In this document: piece after piece, positions 44,308-54,057 of the stretch | Numbering within the stretch: position 1 is the first letter of the stretch | Layout: every line of letters begins with the position of its first letter | DNA from: UBA7455 sp026713185 | Lineage (GTDB): Bacteria; Pseudomonadota; Gammaproteobacteria; Pseudomonadales; Azotimanducaceae | Assembly: GCA_963665785.1 (NCBI GenBank) | Contig: OY762456.1 | Coordinates: 3,658,001-3,722,000 of the forward strand | Length of the DNA: 64,000 bases | Direction of reading: 5' to 3' | Made by a program: the position numbers and the translations under genes | The notes under the pieces: generated by a model | What the model was told of the DNA's origin: nothing | Database searches by the model: none | The model's input: only the letters and a program-made list of their open reading frames with translations

Positions 44308-47238
44308 ATGAACAGAATAACACTACTGATGTTATTGGGTTCTGCTCTGACCCTTACCGGATTCACTGCCGCTTCTTTTGCCCAGGAATCCGAAGAAGAT
44401 GAGAGTAAATATATCGAAGAAATCATTGTCACCGGCGAGCGCGGTGAAACCAGCTCACTGGATCGTGCAATGACGGTCACCGGATTCAACGGCGTCATGA
44501 TCGAAAAACTCGGTATTCAGAATACCAATGACCTTGAGGTTCTCGTACCAGGTCTTCAGGTTGGCGTTCGGAGTACTGCAGGCAAGGTCGAAGACGGTCA
44601 CCTGGTGATGCGTGGCGTTGCCAACGACCGGCGCGTTAACTTCTTCCAGGACACCTCAGTCGCCGTTTATGTCGATGGCGTCTACACCCCGACGAGTTAT
44701 GGTCTCGACGCCAGTACCTTTGACGTTGAACGGATCGAGGTAGCCCGTGGTCCACAAGGCACCACCGGTGGTAAGACAGCTATCGCAGGCGCCATCAGCT
44801 TTGTCACCAAGAAGCCGACGGAAGAGTGGGACTTCAAGGGCACGGCTGAATTTACCGACCAGAATTCTCAAGAGTTCAGCCTCGCTTTTGGCGGGCCCAT
44901 CGGCGATACGGGCTTCTCCTATCGTCTGGGTTTAAACCGGCTGACCGGCGACGGCTACATCAAGAATGTTGGCCTGGGTCCGGATGCGGGCAAGCCGGAC
45001 CGGCTGCAGTATATACCGCAACTGCGCTACACCAGTGATCGTTGGGACATTACCGCGCGCTATAACAAACTTGAGGACACCGGTGTCCAGCGAGTTGGCC
45101 TGGCCATAGGCGCTCGTGACACGCTTACGCAGTATGAGCGCAACTCTGATGGTACGTTGCGGTGTGTGTTGGATCGAACAATATCGTCCGACCAACTCGA
45201 TTGTGCTCTGGATGAGAACGGAAACCCCACCTACATCATCAATCCTGGTTTCGGCCTGGGTCAGAACCCGGCTGTTGTAGACTGCGAAGGGTTTAATGAT
45301 GATGGCACGCGTGATCCCGGCCTTCCCGTGGTCTGTGAAGGCAAGTACCTGAAAAATGTTATTGAACTGAATGCGCCACTTGGCGAGGACAACTCTCAGG
45401 AGTCCTATAGCCTGGAAGCGATTTTCACCCTCAACGATACGCATGACATCGTTTATCGTTATGGTGATCGGGATACAAGAACCGATACCGATAACGATGG
45501 GGATCAAACCAATCGATCCGGTGGTGGTGTGTGTCTCCCTGAGCATCCCCGGGTTATTTCCGGAGAGCTCCAGGCAGGACAAACCCATTCTCGCTGTGCG
45601 TTGGATGGCCAGGGTGACGGCCAGTACGTTGACGGTATCTGGAACTACGTACGCTCCTCGGATCAACAGAGCCACGAGCTAACGCTGATATCCAAAAACA
45701 CTGGCCCCCTGAACTACACAATAGGCTATACGTATCTTGCGGGTGATGAGCCTTATATTTTCCGAAACTTCTTTAACGGCGTAGAAACCGGTAATAGTAA
45801 TCTTAATAATCCGACTTTCTACACGGATACGTCTGCCGCATGCGAAGCCGGCTATACACAGAACGCTCTGCCAGAGGCGCTTGAGGATCAGAATCACCCA
45901 AAACACCCTCTTGCAGCGGCTTGGATTCAGGGTTGTTATGGCACTGATTGGATCACTAACTACAGCGAGGTCACCAACGGTTTTTCCATGCACAACGGCA
46001 GCGGTAATCATGGCGCCTTCTATGGCAACACGGAATATGAGCAAGCTGCCGTATACGCCAATGTCGAATATGTGCTGAACGACCAGTGGAAATTGTTTGG
46101 CGGCCTCCGCTACAACGACGACCACAAGGAGCACAATCAGAATGACTTCACTTCCGCGTTTCAGACAACACTGGCGGACGGTACCGTAGTCAATGCATTC
46201 AACGCCATATTCAGAGGTAAGCGGTTAAATACCACCGCTAACGGGTATATCGGCATTGAATTGGACGCTGAGGGATTTCCCATACCCGATAACCGCACGT
46301 ATCTCGATTCCAAGATCGCAGACTGGACAAAAACGACCTGGAACATCGGTGCCGAATACAGCCCGTCGGACAACATGATGTGGTACGGCCGAATCTCCAG
46401 TGGTTATCGAGTCGGCGGCTTTTCAGGTTTTGGTAACGGCATCGGAGAAGCGCACGATCCGGAAGAAATGATCAACTATGAGGCCGGTCTCAAGGGGCTC
46501 TTCTTTGATAACGCTGTGCAACTCGAGATCAGCGCCTACTTCCAGGACTTCAGCGCGTTCTGGGCACAGACAAGAAGGTTGAAGACGCCAGCGGAAGTCG
46601 CTTCGTCACCACCAGGCTCTAGCGCATTTACCGGTGAGTCCAACGCTGTCGATGGTACGAATATCGCCGGTATTGAAGCCCAGGGCGCCTGGCAGATCAA
46701 TGATCGCCTGGTGCTGCGTGGCTTCTACGAGCATATGTACTCCAGTTTCGGTGACTTCAACACCGCTTACTGCTGTACACCGGAAGGCACATCACCTCCG
46801 GGCTCTACCGCTGTGTTTACCGATGCGCATGGCAATGACGTAGAACTCTCTACTACTGGTCTTGTAAACTTTGGTGGTCACAGTCTGCGAATGCAACCCG
46901 AGAACAAACTCTCGGCGACGCTGACATACGATGTACCGGTTAATCCTGACTGGGGTTCGCTGGACGTTACCACTATTATGAGCTGGCGCGACACCATGTA
47001 CCCGGACGAAGGTAATCTGGACATCATGGCGATTCCTGCTTATACCCGATGGGACCTTCGTGCTAACTGGGTGTCTCCTTCCGGGACCTACACGGTCACA
47101 GGCTGGGTCACCAACTTGCTTGATCTCATCCAGGTACAGAGTTATTCACCGCGCGATGGCAACGGTGTAACCGCACCGGTTAACGGTACGATTACCGACG
47201 AACGTCGAATTGGTGTTACCTTTAACTATCAGTTGTAA
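44308..47238 (+). CDS. TonB-dependent outer-membrane receptor (fifth)
   Basis: 976 aa from ATG 44308, behind ATGGGGAG; the frame is open 60 bases further up but without a site. The signal peptide (MNRITLLMLLGSALTLTGFTAAS) and TonB box (YIEEIIVTGERGETS) echo the tandem pair at 9369/12286. The plug has VEVLVPGLQ-like and VERIEVARGPQGTTGGKTAI stretches. The barrel contains long loops (for example LPEHPRVISGELQAGQTHSR) and ends TDERRIGVTFNYQL. A rho-independent terminator follows at 47279, so it is a single-gene unit. The ligand is unknown; family style suggests a large organic nutrient rather than a siderophore. Confidence 0.93.
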   Translation: MNRITLLMLLGSALTLTGFTAASFAQESEEDESKYIEEIIVTGERGETSSLDRAMTVTGFNGVMIEKLGIQNTNDLEVLVPGLQVGVRSTAGKVEDGHLVMRGVANDRRVNFFQDTSVAVYVDGVYTPTSYGLDASTFDVERIEVARGPQGTTGGKTAIAGAISFVTKKPTEEWDFKGTAEFTDQNSQEFSLAFGGPIGDTGFSYRLGLNRLTGDGYIKNVGLGPDAGKPDRLQYIPQLRYTSDRWDITARYNKLEDTGVQRVGLAIGARDTLTQYERNSDGTLRCVLDRTISSDQLDCALDENGNPTYIINPGFGLGQNPAVVDCEGFNDDGTRDPGLPVVCEGKYLKNVIELNAPLGEDNSQESYSLEAIFTLNDTHDIVYRYGDRDTRTDTDNDGDQTNRSGGGVCLPEHPRVISGELQAGQTHSRCALDGQGDGQYVDGIWNYVRSSDQQSHELTLISKNTGPLNYTIGYTYLAGDEPYIFRNFFNGVETGNSNLNNPTFYTDTSAACEAGYTQNALPEALEDQNHPKHPLAAAWIQGCYGTDWITNYSEVTNGFSMHNGSGNHGAFYGNTEYEQAAVYANVEYVLNDQWKLFGGLRYNDDHKEHNQNDFTSAFQTTLADGTVVNAFNAIFRGKRLNTTANGYIGIELDAEGFPIPDNRTYLDSKIADWTKTTWNIGAEYSPSDNMMWYGRISSGYRVGGFSGFGNGIGEAHDPEEMINYEAGLKGLFFDNAVQLEISAYFQDFSAFWAQTRRLKTPAEVASSPPGSSAFTGESNAVDGTNIAGIEAQGAWQINDRLVLRGFYEHMYSSFGDFNTAYCCTPEGTSPPGSTAVFTDAHGNDVELSTTGLVNFGGHSLRMQPENKLSATLTYDVPVNPDWGSLDVTTIMSWRDTMYPDEGNLDIMAIPAYTRWDLRANWVSPSGTYTVTGWVTNLLDLIQVQSYSPRDGNGVTAPVNGTITDERRIGVTFNYQL

Positions 47239-47278
47239 CAGTCGAAGATCCTTTCAGGATCCTGAGCAGTAACTAGAG

Positions 47279-47306
47279 CGCACCCCATTGGGGTGCGTTC
47301 TTTTTT
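47279..47306 (+). terminator. Rho-independent terminator after the fifth TonB receptor
   Basis: Stem CGCACCCC/GGGGTGCG with loop ATT, followed by TTCTTTTTT. A smaller hairpin, GATCCTTTCAGGATC, precedes it at 47248-47262. Confidence 0.9.
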
Positions 47307-47342
47307 AGGCTGCACGTAATGAAAACTCATGGGAGTACACAA

Positions 47343-50174
47343 ATGAACGGTTGGCATGTCCTGCCACTTGATACACGTGATGCTTTGCTGGATGTGGTTG
47401 GCGGCAAAGGGAAATCGTTAGCCGCAATGGCTTCAGCAGGAATGAATGTACCGGGTGGGTTCTGTGTGGCTACATCGGCTTACCGTCAATATGTCACAGA
47501 TGGTAACCTGCAGGCATCTATTCTGGATCTGGCCAGGCCAGGGATCAGTGGCAGGACAGTGTCTTTCGATGAGGCTTCAGCAGCTATTCAGCCGCTGTTC
47601 AAAACGGAATTGCTGTGCGGGGACACCATTGCGGAAATTCGGCGGGCCTATGCCTCACTGGAAGGGGATAACCCGGCTGTCGCGGTGCGATCTTCGGCGA
47701 ATGCGGAGGACCTGCCTGACATGTCTTTTGCGGGTCAACAAGACACCTACCTGAACGTACGTGGTGAAGATGCAGTGATTGAAGCGATATGTAATTGCTG
47801 GGCATCGCTATGGACGCCCAGGGCGATCAGCTATCGACATGAAATGGGAATAGACCAGGATGCTGTAGCGATGGCAGTGGTTGTTCAAATCATGGTGCCA
47901 TCTGATGTCTCAGGAATCCTGTTTACTGCTAACCCCGCTACTGGTGAACGCTCCGAAATGATTATCAATGCCAGTTATGGTCTGGGAGAGGCTGTGGTTG
48001 GCGGGCATGTTGCGGCTGATACATTTATTGTAGAGCGAGATACTCTATCTTTAAAGAACACAATTGTTGGCTCGAAGAAACAGAAAATCGTGTCCAGCGG
48101 TGACCAGGGTACACGGCTGGTAGACATTGCCGAGAATCAGCGCGATGAGATGTCTCTGTCCGAAAGCGCACTCAGGGAACTGGCGATCCTTGCCGTTAAC
48201 GTTGAGGAGACCTTCGGCGGTTTGCCACTGGATATCGAATGGGCAATCCACGACAACAGACTTTGGCTACTGCAGGCCAGGGCAATCACCAATCTGCCAC
48301 CGCCACCCCTTGAAAACGTAAGTTGGGAGCCATCGGAACCTGGTTCGCGGCTGGTGAGAAATCAGGTCGTGGAATTTATGCCTGAACCGCTGTCGCCTCT
48401 TTTTGAGGAATTATATTTGCCTGCAATAGATGAGGGGTTTGCCCTCAGGCGGGACTGGCTTGATGGTACGACTGATGGCATAGAACGGGCTGCGAAGTAT
48501 CAGCGGCGTGGCAACGAGACTGTAAACGGATATGCCTACCGGTACCTGGGCCCTGAGACACCTGCCAAATCGGCGGCGCAGCAACCTGCGGCACGTGAAA
48601 AGCAAATGACGATTGATGCAGTAAGCTCGATTTGCTACGAGTGGCCGCGACGCTGGCGTCACGAGAAGCTGCCTCAGTATCTCGCCACGATCAGACAATG
48701 GCATCAGCTGGATATTTCAAAGGCTGAAGATGAAGAACTGCTTACAGGAATCTGCAAGTTGACTCAGGCAGATGGGCACTACTGGGAAGCCGCAAATGGT
48801 GTGCTTGCACTACCTCGATGGCAGGATCAGGCCTTGCAGGATTTTCTGCAGAAACATGCGCCGGAAGCTGGGTTCACCAGTGGGCTGTTACTGGATGCAT
48901 CCACCTCAATGACCATGAAGGCACAGATGGATTTGTGGGCTATTGTGCGCCAGATTCAGTCAAACGATGCCCTTTATAATCTGGTTGTCAGCACCCCTGC
49001 ACAAGCATTACTCAAGGCAATACAGGTCCATCCTGAAGGGAGCAGGGTAGCAGAGTCACTGGCGTGCTATCTTGGTCAGTATGGACATCAGATATATTCG
49101 CTGGACTACGTTGAGCCGACCCCGTGTCAGGATCCCGCACCTGTTTTGTCAACATTGAAGACCCAGGTGCAGGACAGAACCTATGATCCGATTGTTCAAC
49201 AGGCTGAAGTGGACAGGAGACGTCAGAAGGCTTTACGCGAGATTTCCCGATATTTTAAGGGCAGGTTGCGCTGGCAATTCCAGTGGCGGCTCTTTTGGGC
49301 TCAGCGTTTCTATGCAAATCGGGATGAGGCACTGTTCTATGTTGGCGCGGCGTGGCCTGTGCTGCAGTGTATGGCTCAGGAACTGGGCTCTCGTCTGGTA
49401 TCGACTGGTACCTTGAAAAGCGCGGATGACGTATATTTTCTGCTGAGTACAGAGTTAGCGTGTGCGATCAATGCACGCAAAAAGAATGAACCAATGCCTG
49501 ACCTGATGCATAAGGCAATTGAGCGCAAGGAATTGCGCGAGTCCCGGAAGAGATTGACACCACCTGAAAGGATCTTCCCGGCGCCGCTTGATGGAGAAGC
49601 GCCGGTTGGAAATCTCTCTTTGGCACAAAGCGAGAACCCCGGTAATGTTGAACAGGGCACGGCCGTCAGTCCTGGGAAGGTTACGGCTGAAGTCAGTGTA
49701 ATCCACTCACCGGCGGAGTTTGATCAAATGATTCCAAACAGTATTCTCGTCTGTCCATTCACTACGCCTGCCTGGACGCAGCTATTCTCTCACGCTGTCG
49801 GACTGGTCACAGATATAGGCAGTATTACCTCACATGGATCTATTGTTGCCCGGGAATATGGTATTCCTGCAGTACTGGGTCTGGGTGACATCTCAAAGCG
49901 ACTTGTCAGTGGGCAGGTGATCTCTATTGATGGTGATATGGGGACAATCACTATTGAAGAAGGGGTGGCACAGACATCCAGCTTCATGAACCCACCGGTA
50001 AAATCTGTCGTTCAAGCGAGCGACCCGACATTTGTCGGGCTTAAGATGCCTATTCCATTCAGGTTTTCGGAACGTCAGAGAATACTTGGATTGATGGCGC
50101 ACCCATTCAAGGCCGCTTTCTATAGAACCATAGTCACAATCATGTTCCTCGTCAGTGGTCCCCGATCGCTCTAG
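47343..50174 (+). CDS. PEP-synthase/rifampin-phosphotransferase-like enzyme, copy 2
   Basis: 943 aa from ATG 47343 (GGGAG eight bases ahead); ATG 47319 is less well placed. Domain order is as in copy 1: GGKGKSLAAMASAG, VAVRSSANAEDLPDMSFAGQQ and SGILFTANPATGERSEMI in the ATP-binding part, then a central domain sharing little with the others. The phosphohistidine domain follows with GSITSHGSIVAREYGIPAVL. It is the most divergent of the four and has an extra ~70-residue tail after ITIEEG, ending FRFSERQRILGLMAHPFKAA and a hydrophobic IVTIMFLVSG, perhaps a membrane anchor or a read-through into foreign sequence. Terminators stand on both sides (47279 and 50248). Confidence 0.87.
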   Translation: MNGWHVLPLDTRDALLDVVGGKGKSLAAMASAGMNVPGGFCVATSAYRQYVTDGNLQASILDLARPGISGRTVSFDEASAAIQPLFKTELLCGDTIAEIRRAYASLEGDNPAVAVRSSANAEDLPDMSFAGQQDTYLNVRGEDAVIEAICNCWASLWTPRAISYRHEMGIDQDAVAMAVVVQIMVPSDVSGILFTANPATGERSEMIINASYGLGEAVVGGHVAADTFIVERDTLSLKNTIVGSKKQKIVSSGDQGTRLVDIAENQRDEMSLSESALRELAILAVNVEETFGGLPLDIEWAIHDNRLWLLQARAITNLPPPPLENVSWEPSEPGSRLVRNQVVEFMPEPLSPLFEELYLPAIDEGFALRRDWLDGTTDGIERAAKYQRRGNETVNGYAYRYLGPETPAKSAAQQPAAREKQMTIDAVSSICYEWPRRWRHEKLPQYLATIRQWHQLDISKAEDEELLTGICKLTQADGHYWEAANGVLALPRWQDQALQDFLQKHAPEAGFTSGLLLDASTSMTMKAQMDLWAIVRQIQSNDALYNLVVSTPAQALLKAIQVHPEGSRVAESLACYLGQYGHQIYSLDYVEPTPCQDPAPVLSTLKTQVQDRTYDPIVQQAEVDRRRQKALREISRYFKGRLRWQFQWRLFWAQRFYANRDEALFYVGAAWPVLQCMAQELGSRLVSTGTLKSADDVYFLLSTELACAINARKKNEPMPDLMHKAIERKELRESRKRLTPPERIFPAPLDGEAPVGNLSLAQSENPGNVEQGTAVSPGKVTAEVSVIHSPAEFDQMIPNSILVCPFTTPAWTQLFSHAVGLVTDIGSITSHGSIVAREYGIPAVLGLGDISKRLVSGQVISIDGDMGTITIEEGVAQTSSFMNPPVKSVVQASDPTFVGLKMPIPFRFSERQRILGLMAHPFKAAFYRTIVTIMFLVSGPRSL

Positions 50175-50247
50175 ACCAGGCCTGGGTGGAGCAGATACGT
50201 TACGGACATGTTCTGACCTGAACGACAAGCACAACGCAGTAACACAC

Positions 50248-50278
50248 GACCACTCTCGAGTGGTCGGGTTGTTTTTTT
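50248..50278 (+). terminator. Rho-independent terminator after dikinase copy 2
   Basis: Stem CGACCACTC/GAGTGGTCG, two-base loop, then GGTTGTTTTTTT. The leader shared with copy 1 begins immediately after it (50289 on). Confidence 0.88.
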
Positions 50279-50341
50279 GCCTGAAGAAATGGGTCCCCTG
50301 CATGGCGGCAGAGAGTCATACTAAAGAGACATGGAGTTAAA

Positions 50342-53074
50342 ATGTCCCAGTTCGCAATTGCGCCCCTAGATACTGCGTCACCCCTCGACCTTGAGACCGT
50401 CGGTGGCAAAGGCCTGTCGCTGGCAGGCATGACCGCTGCCGGCTTCAATGTGCCGCCGGGGTTCTGTCTGACCACTGATGCCTATCGGCAGTATGTCGCC
50501 GCCGGTGGTCTGCAGGAAAAAATCATCGAACTCGCCAGGCCGGAACTCGTCGACGGCGCAGTCTCCTTCGAGGCCGCTTCGCGGGCAATCCAGAGTTTGT
50601 TTACTGCAACGCTGCCGGATGCTATTTCTGAGGCAGTACTGGCCGCGTTTGCGAAGCTGGATGTCAGCCAGGGAGTTGCGGTGCGTTCATCCGCCACCGC
50701 CGAGGATCTGCCCGATCTTTCCTTCGCCGGGCAGCAGGACACCTATCTCAATGTACGCGGCGAAGACCAACTGCTCACAGCGGTAAGAAACTGCTGGGCG
50801 TCATTGTGGACCGAACGCGCGATCGGCTATCGGCACGAGGCCGGCGTGGCGCAGGACGCGGTGGCCATGGCGGTTGTGGTGCAGCAGATGGCGCCGTCCG
50901 ATGTTTCCGGCATTCTCTTCACCGCCAACCCGGCAACCGGCGAGCGCTCGGAGATGATCATCAATGCGAGTTTCGGTCTTGGCGAAGCGGTCGTTGGCGG
51001 CGAGATCACCCCGGACACTTATATCGTCGACAGGGCAAGACTGACCGTGAAGGACACGATCATCGGCGGCAAGGAACATATGATCGTCTCCGATGTGCAG
51101 GGCACAGCCACACAGGAAGTATCCGCGAAGGAACGGGAACGGTCGTCGTTGACGGAAGACCAGATAAAGGAACTCGCCGCCCTCGCCGCCCAGGTGGAAA
51201 AGCATTACAACGGCCTGCCCCAGGATATCGAATGGGCATTTTCCGGTCAAACGCTGTCTCTGTTGCAGTCCCGACCCATCACCAACCTGCCGCCGGCGCC
51301 GATAAACGTCGCATGGGAGTTGCCTGACGATGCACCTCCCTGGTCACCAGTCATCGCCCAGCGGAAACTCTCGGAGCATATCCCTGGTCCTGTTTCGCCG
51401 CTGTTCGAAGACGTCTACATCCATGGTGCGATCCATGACGTCAACCTGGCGATGCATGAAGGCTTCGGCATGGATTCGCAGGGGTACAGGGGCCACTTTA
51501 CCGTCAACGGCTATGTCTATATGGGTGGTGGCAGACCTCCCATCAAGGAGCGTTATCGCCGCGGCAAGGAGATTCCACCAAGACGCAGAAATCCGCCGAA
51601 CTTCGAACAGACGGAGGCCATCTGGCGAGACGAAAGGGTCCCGGAATACCTCGCGGTGGTGGACAAATGGCGACAGGCAGACCTTGCTGCCACACCCGGC
51701 GATGAGTTGATCACGGGAATCAGGGAGATTGCGCAGGCCGATGCCACCTACTGGTTCGACGGCTTCCTGGCGGTGATGCTGATCGTCCGCGGTACAGACT
51801 CATCGTTCCATGGCTTTCTCGAACAATATGGCGGCGGCAAGTTTACCAGCGGTCAGTTCCTGACCGGTATGCAGTCGGTGGCAATGGAGGCGGAAGAGCA
51901 GATGTGGGGAGTCGTCCAGAAGATTCGCGACGACTCGTTGGTCAGCTATCTGGTATTGACGACGCCGGCGCCCAGACTTCTTTCAGTGCTAAGGCAGAGT
52001 GAAAATGCTAACGATATAGTAAAGGGGATCGATGCGTACCTCGACAAATATGGTCACGAGGTGCAGACCCTGGACTTTGCCGAGCCGACGGCGGGCGAGG
52101 ATCCGACCAACGTCATGCTGAACCTGCAAGCGCTGGTTCAGGCGCTGGACTACGATCCCGCAGCGCGCCGGGTCGAGTTGGCCCGCAAGCGCGAGGAAGC
52201 GCTCAAACATGCTGATGCGCACTTTGTCGGCGAGGCGAAAAAAACCCATATGCGCAGTCGGACCGATGCAGAACGCGAACCCGTCAAGTTCCAACTGAAC
52301 CCGGAATTCCATCATATGCTGGATGAGGCCAAACGGTATTATTACCTGCGGGAAGCGGGCCTCTATTATCTTGCGGCAGGTTGGCCGGTACTGCGCTCCC
52401 TGGCGTTGGAACTGGGGCGCCGCCTGACGGATATCGGTACGCTGGGTGATGCGAACCAGGTTTTCTATTTGCGCGCCAGTGAACTGCAGGACGCGATCAG
52501 TGCCTGGGAAGAAGGCAAGGCCATGCCCGAACTGCAAGAATCTGCCGCCGGGCAGGTCGAACTCCAGGCCGCCCGCGCGCGCCTGCGCAATCCGCCGCAG
52601 ATTCCCATTCCGGAAGTCGACGAACACCAGGAAGAAAGCCGCGGCATGGGCGGCATGCGCATGAAGGGCAACTGGTTGCTGGGCTCCGTGCAGATAGTCA
52701 ACCCCGAAGGGGACACCCTCGAAGGTTATGCCTGCAGCCCCGGACAGGTCACTGCCCCCGCCAGCGTGATCCTGTCGCCCGTGGACTTCGGCAACATGAA
52801 ACCCGGCACCATCCTGGTCTGTCCGATGACGACGCCAGCCTGGACGCATCTGTTCAGTCAGGCAGTGGGTCTCGTGACCAACGTGGGCGGCATCCTGTCG
52901 CACGGTTCCATCGTGGCGCGGGAGTACAACATCCCGGCGGTACTTGGTACCGGGGACATTACTGACCGCATTCAGAGCGGACAAATGATTTCGGTAGACG
53001 GCACCGCCGGTGTGGTCACCATTGTTGGTGGCGATGGCAGCAATAACTCACTATTAGACAAAGAGGGAAGATGA
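50342..53074 (+). CDS. PEP-synthase/rifampin-phosphotransferase-like enzyme, copy 3
   Basis: 910 aa, ATGGAGTT seven bases ahead of the ATG. From the start to ~51294 it is nearly identical in DNA to copy 1 (36972-37924), covering the whole ATP-binding domain. At the codons after RPITNLPP the similarity drops sharply: APINVAWELPDDAPPWSPVI here, PPITDATWEVPEDMPDYKQA there. The centre then differs in length and sequence, and strong similarity returns around the phosphohistidine motif GGILSHGSIVAREYNIPAVL. The central domain may set acceptor specificity, as in rifampin phosphotransferase (family knowledge). The stop overlaps the ATG of the epimerase gene (ATGATG), placing it at the head of the export operon. 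Confidence 0.88.
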   Translation: MSQFAIAPLDTASPLDLETVGGKGLSLAGMTAAGFNVPPGFCLTTDAYRQYVAAGGLQEKIIELARPELVDGAVSFEAASRAIQSLFTATLPDAISEAVLAAFAKLDVSQGVAVRSSATAEDLPDLSFAGQQDTYLNVRGEDQLLTAVRNCWASLWTERAIGYRHEAGVAQDAVAMAVVVQQMAPSDVSGILFTANPATGERSEMIINASFGLGEAVVGGEITPDTYIVDRARLTVKDTIIGGKEHMIVSDVQGTATQEVSAKERERSSLTEDQIKELAALAAQVEKHYNGLPQDIEWAFSGQTLSLLQSRPITNLPPAPINVAWELPDDAPPWSPVIAQRKLSEHIPGPVSPLFEDVYIHGAIHDVNLAMHEGFGMDSQGYRGHFTVNGYVYMGGGRPPIKERYRRGKEIPPRRRNPPNFEQTEAIWRDERVPEYLAVVDKWRQADLAATPGDELITGIREIAQADATYWFDGFLAVMLIVRGTDSSFHGFLEQYGGGKFTSGQFLTGMQSVAMEAEEQMWGVVQKIRDDSLVSYLVLTTPAPRLLSVLRQSENANDIVKGIDAYLDKYGHEVQTLDFAEPTAGEDPTNVMLNLQALVQALDYDPAARRVELARKREEALKHADAHFVGEAKKTHMRSRTDAEREPVKFQLNPEFHHMLDEAKRYYYLREAGLYYLAAGWPVLRSLALELGRRLTDIGTLGDANQVFYLRASELQDAISAWEEGKAMPELQESAAGQVELQAARARLRNPPQIPIPEVDEHQEESRGMGGMRMKGNWLLGSVQIVNPEGDTLEGYACSPGQVTAPASVILSPVDFGNMKPGTILVCPMTTPAWTHLFSQAVGLVTNVGGILSHGSIVAREYNIPAVLGTGDITDRIQSGQMISVDGTAGVVTIVGGDGSNNSLLDKEGR

Positions 53075-54054
53075 TGCGAGCGTTGGTAACGGGAGGTAAC
53101 CGGTATATCGGACGTGATCTGGTGTTTGTGCTGGCAGAACTGGGGCACGAGGTCACCGTCATCAATTCTCACGAGTCACCGCTGCCGCAAGGCGCAAAAC
53201 GAATTCACGCGGACCGGAGAGAACCGGGCGCATTCGAAGCGGCTCTGTCCGATCATCGCGACGACTACGATGTAATATTTGACAACACGGCCTACACCCC
53301 TGCGAATGTGCAGCCCATGGTCGACCTTTTCCGGGGACGCGTTCAGCACTATGTGTTCACCAGTGCGCTCGCGGTCTATAGGCGAGAATTCCTGTCGCTG
53401 CCGGTCACCGAGGATTATCCGCGTTTCTCCCCGGATATTACCGATCGGCGACTGGGCTACAACGTCGGCAAGGTGCAGTGCGAAGATCTGCTGATGGCAG
53501 AATTCAGCGCCAGCGGTTTCCCCGCGACCTGTTTTCGCATGGGTCATTCCATGGGGCCGCGCTGCCCAGTGCCGAAACGAGAGCCGTTTTTCTTCGCGCG
53601 CTTCGACGCCGGCCGGCCCATTCTCATTCCCGGCGAGGGCTGGCCCATCGTGCAGTTCCTGCACATCAACGATGCCGCGCGCTGCATGGCATCCACCATC
53701 GGCAATGAGCGTGCAAAGGGGGAGATCTACAACATGTCCGGCGCGGACTACGCGAGCAGCGCGGATGTGGTACGGATCATGGGTCGCGCCGCCGGCGTGG
53801 AAGCGCAGCTCGTTCACGTGCCGATGGAGCGCGCCCGCAAACAGCAACCGCGGCTACTGCACTGGGGGGAGGCGTTTTCCGGCTCTGTGGTCATGTCCAT
53901 CGACAAGACGCGCGAACATCTCGGCTGGGAGCCGAACTTCAACCTCGAGAACGGTTTCCGGGACGCCCATCAATGGTGGCAGCGCGAGGGTCGCGATCAG
54001 TTCGATATCGACTTCTCCGCAGACGACGCCCTGCTGGCGGAACTGGAGTCATAG
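53071..54054 (+). CDS. NAD-dependent epimerase/dehydratase (extended SDR)
   Basis: 327 aa. The ATG at 53071 overlaps the upstream stop; a second ATG follows at 53074. The nucleotide-binding motif is ALVTGGNRYIGRDL, with the third Gly-motif residue kept (GGxxYIG). The active-site triad includes S in VFTSALAVY and Y-x3-K in LGYNVGKVQCE. The sequence style (FLHINDAARC, IYNMSGADYASSADVV, GWEPNFNLENGFRDA) matches sugar epimerase/isoflavone-reductase-like proteins such as CSP41 relatives. It could act on a nucleotide sugar or a small carbonyl. It lies between a dikinase-like gene and an ABC exporter gene with 3-4-base spacing on both sides. Confidence 0.87.
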   Translation: MMRALVTGGNRYIGRDLVFVLAELGHEVTVINSHESPLPQGAKRIHADRREPGAFEAALSDHRDDYDVIFDNTAYTPANVQPMVDLFRGRVQHYVFTSALAVYRREFLSLPVTEDYPRFSPDITDRRLGYNVGKVQCEDLLMAEFSASGFPATCFRMGHSMGPRCPVPKREPFFFARFDAGRPILIPGEGWPIVQFLHINDAARCMASTIGNERAKGEIYNMSGADYASSADVVRIMGRAAGVEAQLVHVPMERARKQQPRLLHWGEAFSGSVVMSIDKTREHLGWEPNFNLENGFRDAHQWWQREGRDQFDIDFSADDALLAELES

Positions 54055-54057
54055 AGG

